Source: Climacium dendroides (lineage: Eukaryota > Streptophyta > Bryopsida > Hypnales > Climaciaceae). From it: a stretch of 64,000 nucleotides of DNA. Positions 56,079 through 64,000 of the stretch are shown piece by piece; the first letter of the stretch is position 1; each line of letters starts with the position of its first letter. Position numbers and translations under genes: made by a program. The notes under the pieces were generated by a model that did no database searches, was not told the DNA's origin, and saw only the letters and a list, made by a program, of their open reading frames with translations. The DNA is taken from positions 930,001 through 994,000 of the forward strand of contig CATNNA010000004.1 in the NCBI GenBank assembly GCA_950106755.1. The letters run 5' to 3'.

Positions 56079-56568
56079 TTCTGGGCCTGCTCAAATGAAT
56101 TTCTCCAAATTCATTTAAGATGTAGCTTTCGTCAAAGCAAAGACCTCTTAGGAGGGAAAATCGATGAGTAACAGGTCACCTTATCAAGAATACTACAAAA
56201 TTTAAAACACAGTCCAGACCCAAATGTTTTCATGGATGTGTATAGGTGCATTGTCTAATATCCAGTTGATAAAAATGAATTGGATAAACCCACCCCCCTG
56301 ACGGACGTTAAAGCTAGTGATGATTTATTAATCTCTAGGTATCGCATACAAGACAAATTTTCCTGCAACAATGCAACAATTAAAGAAAATATAATGTGAG
56401 ATTCGTGCACACTAATACAAGTCTCACGACCAGTCAAATAAGCACAATCAAAATTCAGAATGGCTTCCTGATTTGAGGATTGGTATTGTAGTCACATTTA
56501 ACCCCTCAAAGGACACCAAGATCTATCATCAGTACCCGCCGGTGGTCAATCTAAAATTGTCAGGTTCC

Positions 56569-59500
56569 TCAACGAATAGGTGTACGCTTCATTTCCAGTT
56601 TTTCTGAAAGGCATTCATCAGACACATCTTGTCCTCTGAAGCGTTTCAAGGTTAACCTCAAAGGACGGAGCCGAAAGACCATGTAGTCAAACTTCAAAAC
56701 CCCTCACTCCATTTTACCGAATGTATGAATTTTCAAAAATTTCAACGATGCACTAGAACTTCAACGAGTCCGATATTTTTGGAAAAATTTGGATTTTAGA
56801 AGTGAAGAAATTTCAAACCACACATCATTAGTTATTAGAAAACTGAAAATTTGACTATACTTGTGTACCGCAATACTATGGTTCATCATGCTGTAAGCTG
56901 AAGCTAAGTTTCCATGTCAATCTATAATAAAAATGTAGTTATAGGTTCTCAACTACAGAATGCATTGAAACACTCATTATTAGGACGTTTTTGAATTTTT
57001 CAAGCGGGATAAATACTAAACTCGTGAAGCTTCAAATGCAGAAAAAAATCATTTCAAATGTCAATTTTACTGAGCAAAAGGCAAAAAGGGGTAAAAAGAA
57101 CTACACCAGTGATTCTTTATTTAAACAATACCCTACATTTATTTGAGAAATAATTGATATGGCTTGAACTAAATTCAATTACACGGATAAACCACTAGCA
57201 TATAGGATTACCAATAAAGAAGGTATACAGGACTAGCTTATGAAAATCATCTGTTTATTATTATCAAGAAAACCATAAATAAGATCTAGTTGACCTTCCA
57301 TCAGACACATTTTGGATTTTAGGGTGAAGCGCGGAATAACATCCATACACACAAGACAGCAAGATAATCTCATGCACAACTGTGCCTGCAGTTCTATGGT
57401 ATACCTTCGCTTTTAAAACGAACTACATTAATGTTCGGTTTTCAATACTTATAGGAGCAAGCAAGCGTAAAGCAATTGTATAATTAAACGAAATAATCTA
57501 AAGATAAAGCAAAGAACAGACGTTCAAGTGATAGTGATGAAAATATACCTTCCGTCAGGACTACAACAGTATCTCCAGACCCAGTAACAAGGACGTCCAG
57601 ACGGTCTTTCAGGAACACAGCTTGTGAAACTGCAGAAAAAACGTCCATCAAGTCGAATTCATCTGAGTTCAGAATTCTACAGAGTTCACTTCAAACATAC
57701 ATTGCTTAAGACTTTCAGAAAGAGATGAAATCGCTCATCATATAACAAACCTGGACAGTGCGGGTTTCACACTAAATGCAATTATGAGAAATGAGAGACC
57801 AAAGAGAGGAGGGCGAAAACTATTTCACAACTACCTGCCAGGGCGGACTGCGTTGTCGTAGAATTAATGCCGTAATTGGGCTTCTCTTCAGGCAAGACAA
57901 CACTATGAACAGAGTACATTCCATCTGAAATCCATAGGTTTCTTTTTGCTGCAAGAAACCACCAAGTCATACACATAGGTCACCACACTTCTATTGCCTA
58001 CAATGTGAATCGCGACCAGAAATAGATATCAAACTACACTACTCACATGGCAAGAGAAGATCCTCCTGAAAGCCGTCTGCTACTAAAATAGGTCTAACAA
58101 AAATAAAATTCAACTGGATGCTAGTGCAATGTGTTTCCAGATGCAATGCACAGTCTCAAATCGAATTTCAAAGATATCAAAACAAGGGAAAGATATCAAA
58201 CTAACGGTACTATTTCTTGCTGAATTCAATAGCTAGAGGAATCAAAACAATGACAGTTACTTACAAAACTCCCAAACAACCAACTGAACACAAGAATCTC
58301 CCAAAAGAGAAATGAAGGAAACAATTTGTAACGCTGCAATCAAACAAGAAGCACCTACTCAACATGGCCCAAACCATACAACATTAATTAGGATTAGAAA
58401 GCTACCAGTCAAATCGGCAGGAGAAACAAAACCTCGGTGAGCCGAAGATGACGGCGGAAGCAGTGGAGGCATTGCAAAGCACGTCACGTGCATACTGATC
58501 TGCAGATGACTGAGAATCGGACAGAGCGCTGCTAATTTCCGTTGCTCTGATACATCATGCAAAGTGAGCAAGTGTAATTCTCCCTTTGAATCTAAAATAA
58601 CATACTCCTTCAAACTCAGTTCTTGTATATCGATAACTTGCAGCTGCGGAGGTAGTTGAGGCCCTCTATATGAGGTGCACTGCGAAGAAACAAGCCCCTC
58701 CTTACTACTGAGCGCAACAAAGCACATGCCCGCAGAATCCAAGCTCGTTTTGCTTTGCACACTGCCACCAGTCGCATGCACTGATGGACCAGTCTGCGGT
58801 AAAGAATTTCCATTGGCCAACTGAGAGGCCAAAGGCTGGGCCCCTAATCCAAGGGGAATGAAATGCGATTCTGAAACTGGTGTCGTTGGTCTTGGACCAG
58901 TCTTTAAAAAGCGATTACCAGTGCACTCTGTATATAAGAACTGGAATTGATGAGTGCAAGGACAACACTAGCTCAGCAAGAATCTGAAAGGAACAAAGCT
59001 CGAACCGCAGCTTAGATATGTACGACAGAAGCTCACCGTTTGATGGGCATGCTTCCAGTCTTGAAGTAATTGTGTCTCCCAGTGGTCTATTTGATTTTGA
59101 AACACTGGACATCACCTCAATAGGAAAACCTCCATGCTCAGCTGGACAGCTGGGTGATGCACCATTTCGGTTCTCGACCTCAATCACACCTTGTCCAGCA
59201 ATATCGTCAAATCAGTAAGCACTTCATCATTATGCCTAGTTAGAAGATCATTTCCCAAAAGAAAGAAGAATCATACAACCGAACAGCTTACTTTACACGC
59301 ATGGAAGTCCAAGCACTCATCTCGGAAGGACTGAGACCAGTTGGATGATCTAGCATTAAAAACAAACTAAAACAATACAATAAAACAAGGTAAATAAGGA
59401 AGCTGAACACTGAAATAAAAATTAACGTACTTAATTAACGCTCGAACTTTCGTTGCCAATCGATACACTATCATTCGCACATGCCGTGTTCAGGGTATCG

Positions 59501-61786
59501 TCAGACATCAGGAGATAAAAGCGTACAGGTAGAATGACTGACATGTGTTAGTATGTCAAGTGTTCTTATAGAAAATAGAGCTGAGACTCACCGATCGTCA
59601 TCTTCTCTGCAATGCGGTCCTCTGCAGGTAGGTGTTCCACACATTCACTTTTGAGAGCTTCTTGAAGCTCGGACAGGCTCCAAAATTGTAAGCTGATAAC
59701 TTGGGGATATATAGCAGAGCCTAACTCAGGCTTACGGTAATTTCCCATTCCAGCAAAATTGGCTCCTACATCGAACTCACCAGTGCAACACAAACCCTTC
59801 CTCGGCAGTTTCTTCATTGCTGCAACTCCCGTGCTGTCCATCGAGTCAATATTCGCATCTAGCTTAGCCCCGTTGCCATTACTCGTCTTCTCATAAATCC
59901 TTCCTGAAGCACTGCGAGACTCCATAACATGTTGATAACGATCACCACGCGCAAAACGCTCGCAATCATGCGTATTATTTGACTGGTAAGAGCCCTGTTC
60001 AGGAGTCGCGTGAAGCCTTGGTTTAGCTTGACCACTGCAATGTACTGAAGACCCAGGTTTTATCAATGGCCTCAATGCCAATACACGGATACCCTTGCTC
60101 TCACCTAAAAACAAATGCAAGGGAGAGACGAGCATAGAATAAACAGGGCCATGGCACCTAAGGACGGCACATTTCATCAGCACCAGACGTTTTCTAGCAG
60201 GTCCAGCTCCAAACACGCCTTTGTTCATCACAGGTTGAGCAGGTCCACCGATTTCATCAGACCATTTCCCTGCAATAACCCAGAACTTCCCTGCAGAAAG
60301 TCTTACAGGTCATCAGAAACGAAACTTGTAATACACACTATAGGATCAAGCAAGAGCACTGCAAATAGATCGTTGCTCAAACGACTTCATGATCAGTGGT
60401 AATATGAAAGAAAACGCGACAGATACCCAGAGAGCACCTGAACATTATTGGTAAACATAGTCAGATTCAAATGGAATTGCTCAATATTAAACTTCTAACT
60501 GCCTTTCCATGACTAACGTCGAAGCTCAAAAATAGTAAAGCCTCTACAACTTATTACTAGCTCGATAGACCCATAATATAAAACACAAATCAGAAGTAAG
60601 AATTTAGGCACACCACAACCTGATTCTGCTACACTGCTCATTCTTTGGTATACTCCGAATGGTACACTATATCGTAGATATAATGCTGATTCAAACTACG
60701 TAAACTTAAGTAACTATTAATCGACACCATTTACTGAGCACTGGAGCTCGTGTAGGGCCACTTTCGCTCGAGCTACTAATCACACGAGCTCGAGCTTCTT
60801 CATGGTGGTCCCACGGTAAGCAATTTAACAACAAAAATTCATGTACTCTGTCGGACGCTAATTTGGTATTCCATTAAGACACCAAATAGGACGAAATCCA
60901 AGAACCCCAACCGTGACCTACTCTAAACCTCAATATTGAGTCTACGCAAAAACACGTTGTAATAATATTTAGTTCCTGGTAACATATGAGCTGAACAGGA
61001 AAGAATTTTCGTTGCCCTGGAAGCACATTAGGACCAGAAATCGCTACATTCTTCACATTCTAAGGTGCTTCAAACTATGATAATAACATAGAAAACAGAA
61101 CTCCAGTAAACTTATATACCTGCAGAGCTGGAATAAACGACAAGCACGTTGATGGATGCTGCCATTTTCACAGCGAGGCCATGAGGAGCATCAAGTCGGG
61201 CACATGTCCTGCTACTAAGAAAACTATGTATTTCGTCTGTAGACCTAACTCCCTTATCCCTCAGCTCCAACTCGATGTCCACACATGAGAAAGCAGAATC
61301 GACACAGGACCATGCACTGAGATCGGTACAGGAACCACCCAGGGCGGGACGTGCTAAAACTACGAAAAACCCTCTTCTCAACCCTCTCAACCCTTTCTCG
61401 CTTAGATCCTGCACCCGAGGGGCATGAGATCCCCCTTTCCCGATCTTCAAAGTTCCTCTCTCCACAACATCCCCGAAGCCTGCCTTAGACGAAGAAGGCG
61501 AAAAGTCATTACCAAACTTGTGACCCAAACCAGAAGTCGACGAGGAAGCGACTGCAGACCCATAGGCTTGCAGGTGCAAGAAGCATGCATTACTACAAGG
61601 GGGTGGCACAGTAATTGGCGTCACTGCGCTAGCCACTCCAAGCGATACAAGCAAACAAGACGAATCGGCCAACAACAGAGCCGCTCTGTGCATCGCCTGG
61701 TCAACCACTACCTTCACTACGACATTTCGACCCCGTCTCCCCTTCTGCTGCGCTGCCCCCGCTTCTGCGACCCCGTGCGCCTGCAT
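56569..61786 (-). CDS. Multi-exon host gene, conserved-looking plant protein of unknown function
   Basis: Start ATG 61,786 (the frame above it is closed by TGA). Exons: 61,120-61,786; 59,592-60,290; 59,037-59,189; 58,406-58,927; 57,835-57,948; 57,549-57,629. Every donor is GT, every acceptor AG, and all joins are phase 1, giving about 745 residues. Joined segments read naturally, for example VVYSSSA-GKFWVIAGKWSDE and DLT-AKRNLWISDGMYSVH. A strand-rich look (LSLKEYVILDSKGELHLLTL; DVLVTGSGDTVVVLTE) suggests a beta-propeller-like fold, but I recognise no family. A possible extra exon follows a perfect TACTAAC branch point (from 59,537 down to about 59,460) but ends in TAA if kept. The last exon is uncertain; 56,569-56,603 (acceptor GCCTTTCAG, ending TGA) fits the phase. 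Unlike the mobile-element genes, its six supported exons show no internal stops or frameshifts. Confidence 0.65.
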
Positions 61787-61923
61787 CTCGCCCCGTGCGC
61801 CTACCACTGCCTCTCGTCAAGTCCTCATACTAACCATAGAACCTCATAGAACCTCATGGAGCTCTGACATCGACCGCCCTTCACGGTGACGTTCTTTGCA
61901 CGAAATTCCTGCTCCAAATACCT

Positions 61924-61957
61924 GCATGATTTTAGGTAGGTACACCTAAAATCATGC
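61924..61957. other. Perfect 14-bp inverted repeat, 6-base loop
   Basis: GCATGATTTTAGGT and ACCTAAAATCATGC flank AGGTAC, about 140 bases upstream of the host gene's ATG. It could be a cruciform-forming regulatory site or a small transposon footprint. Confidence 0.8.
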
Positions 61958-64000
61958 CATGCCTTAAATTATTCTCTAGAATTAGTTTGAGAATGGTGTG
62001 AATATATTTCAAAAATTGTGAGAGATTGAAATGTTAATTCCTTACAACCCAATGCGTCAACTAGTATGAGAAAATGAATAATCCATTCTACAAACTTCAC
62101 GAGCCTACCTTGTAATAAACAAATTATTAATATGCAATACAATGGTGAAGTTTATTGCTTCATTTTGGAAGGAATTTAAAGCACTCTAATTTACACACCA
62201 AAGTACATGAAGAGAGTATTTTCATTCTTGTTGATTCAAAGCAATTTTCTATAGTATTGATTTCATTTAATTCATTTCTTTGCGTTACACAACTTGTTGA
62301 AGACCTTCATTGCAATTGACCATTTAATAGTTTGTTATACCACTTAAATAAGTTGTCAATATTCCTCACTGTAATCAATGCTTTATTAATTTTTTAATGT
62401 ATCAAGTGCAATCTCTTTAACATGTGCCATTGGTACTTTGTGCAGGGCCTGGTGATTGGTTAGCAAGAGCGACATGGACTACTTCAATGAAGACAAAAAC
62501 TTTGAAGAATAATCTAATGATAGCGAAAGCAATGGTAGCAAATACAAACAACCTTGAAGTTGGGAATCTAGTGCAAGTAACTACCAAATCAACTTGAGTG
62601 TTAAAGAAAAAGATGACAATGAAGACATTCCGGAATCCTTTGATTGAGCGATACAAGGAAGGGGCAAACAACATAGGAATGTAGAACAAGAATATAAAGA
62701 GTTTTCAAATGAAGAAGTTGAGCACAAAGATGTTTAATGCACTCGAGGTGTCTAAAAAAATAGGGAGGAGAAATACTCAAGAATACTTTTGGGTGGTATG
62801 AAAAAAAATAGGAAAAAGGAAAAGATATACTTGAAGTGCCGATAATATAGCTCAAGGTGCAAGGATAACAATAACAATGAAGCAAAAATTATAGTAGCAA
62901 TTACCATTTACCTGACAAGACCAAAATTGATGGACATTGCCTTACAAAATGGAGTAGCCTACAATTAACAAGTGCGACTAACAAGTAGATCTATAATTAC
63001 ATGGTATATTTCAATGTATCAAAGGTTTGTGACTTTGCAAAAATAGATAATTAGCTATTGTTTATTCGAATTTTTTATATAAAAATTTTGAATACAATAT
63101 CTCATGTCATTTAATGCATTGGATTAATAGCCCTTCCATTGCAAAGTGATAAATGTGAATGTTCTATCCTTGTTGCTTTCATATGCCATTATTATGTATG
63201 TTCTTAAAGAAGCTCTAGTTATAGAATTAATCATCTACTAGATTCATTTTTATCAAGTTGCAGCACAAGAAATCATATTAGTTGTATTCTTGTTTTGCTC
63301 GGGGGGTACACTTAGTTCTACTACAACAAACCACATGTGAACAAGTAGTTTCTAATAAACTATAATTTTAACTTCAAATTTTGAGCATTGTTTACTATTG
63401 ACTATAGGATTCTACTCCCAAAATTTCAAACTTAAATAAAATATGGAATGATTTGTAGAAGAGGTTAAAAATGCACTAAAATGGCATGTTTTTTAAACTC
63501 AAATAATTTTAAAGAATACATTTAGATGACCATTGCATCAATATTCAACTCAAAATGAGCTTTCAATAGAAGGTTATTGTTAGGAATTTTTCGTTCATTT
63601 TTTAGACAATTTTTTCTTATATAATATAGGAGTGTGAAAGTTATTTTTCAGTTCTATAGTGTATTTTTTTACTTCAAAAATTTGTACTTAATTATTATTA
63701 ACAAATAAAATATCAATAATCCAAAACATAAAGTTTCAAAGTAGAAAAATCTATCCATATTTTTTCATTTCATTTTATTTAAAATTCAAAAAGTATATAG
63801 GGGGTCCAAAGTTTTATTCGCACGCTAACATAAAAAAAGGGGGAGTGCATCCCCTGGTTGTTTGGACTTTCAATAAGTGCTATTACAAAAATATACAAAA
63901 AAATTGTACCTAATAAAGCATGATACATATCTTTCCATTGGATACTTCAAATATGTCTTTTTTTAAGATGACATTGTTCAGATGAGTACTTGATCTTTTT
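61958..64000. other. AT-rich spacer with a possible coding remnant
   Basis: Mostly featureless. At 62,473-62,880 the plus strand has an acidic, protein-like frame (MDYFNEDKNFEE, then LSVKEKDDNEDIPESFD and EEVEHKDV) broken by several stops, perhaps the relic of a mobile-element protein. Nothing else is recognised. Confidence 0.35.

Larger units (their letters stand above)
50241..56568. other. Very AT-rich intergenic region
   Basis: No gene, RNA or recognisable transposon ends are seen across 6.3 kb. It contains a long TA tract (53,933-54,022), many A/T runs, and a perfect 24-bp tandem duplication at 56,031-56,078. Its low GC contrasts sharply with the TCCGGA block. Confidence 0.5.

Noticed and set aside
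61424..61849. Plus-strand 141-residue ORF over host exon 1
   Set aside because: Antisense shadow of a GC-rich exon whose minus-strand reading is supported by splice sites.

Overview
The window looks like repeat-rich nuclear DNA of a plant, more likely an early-diverging land plant or streptophyte alga than a flowering plant. The evidence is GT-AG introns with plant-like branch points, scattered TTTAGGG-type motifs, hAT and Ty3/gypsy remnants with a tRNA-Asp-type primer site, and long AT-rich spacers. I cannot name the species. No rRNA, tRNA or CRISPR was found.

Layout. 1-1,900: 5' end of a Ty3/gypsy-like LTR element on the minus strand (LTR, primer site, broken gag with a zinc knuckle). 2.0-5.5 kb: a decayed hAT transposase (minus) between two GGACGG-rich arrays. 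6,509-24,852: an 18.3-kb DNA transposon with 27-bp terminal inverted repeats and a 4-bp GTAT target duplication. It carries a transposase-like gene with a GHTHEDID signature (minus) and, divergently, a large spliced gene whose exons join in phase to give a ParB-like domain, a degenerate DNA-methyltransferase-like domain, an acidic coiled-coil linker and an FCP1/NIF-type HAD phosphatase domain. Palindromes of the form GTTATCnTCGA-C-TCGAnGATAAC, with covarying arms, stud its central spacer and introns. The insertion splits a RING-finger gene (minus): most of it lies at 24.85-27.97 kb and a C-terminal piece at 6.0-6.5 kb.

28-31 kb is AT-rich spacer. 30.9-43.3 kb is a block dense in TCCGGA holding three diverged copies (A plus, B minus, C plus) of one gag-like, coiled-coil gene, and two 1.07-1.09-kb LTRs related to the one at 1.4 kb. 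43.5-50.2 kb holds genes and remnants driven by TATA boxes that follow arrays of GTCCGC/GGAC hairpins. The gene at 43.94-45.04 kb is intact and related to the N-terminus of the split RING gene. 50.2-56.5 kb is very AT-rich. 56.6-61.8 kb (minus) carries the only likely ordinary host gene: six well-supported exons joined by phase-1 introns.

Nearly all mobile-element coding is broken by in-frame stops and frameshifts. The in-frame stops I counted are 18 TAG, 4 TGA and 4 TAA, a skew that fits decay at methylated CAG sites. The most novel object is the 18.3-kb transposon with its ParB-like / methyltransferase-like / HAD gene and covarying palindromes.
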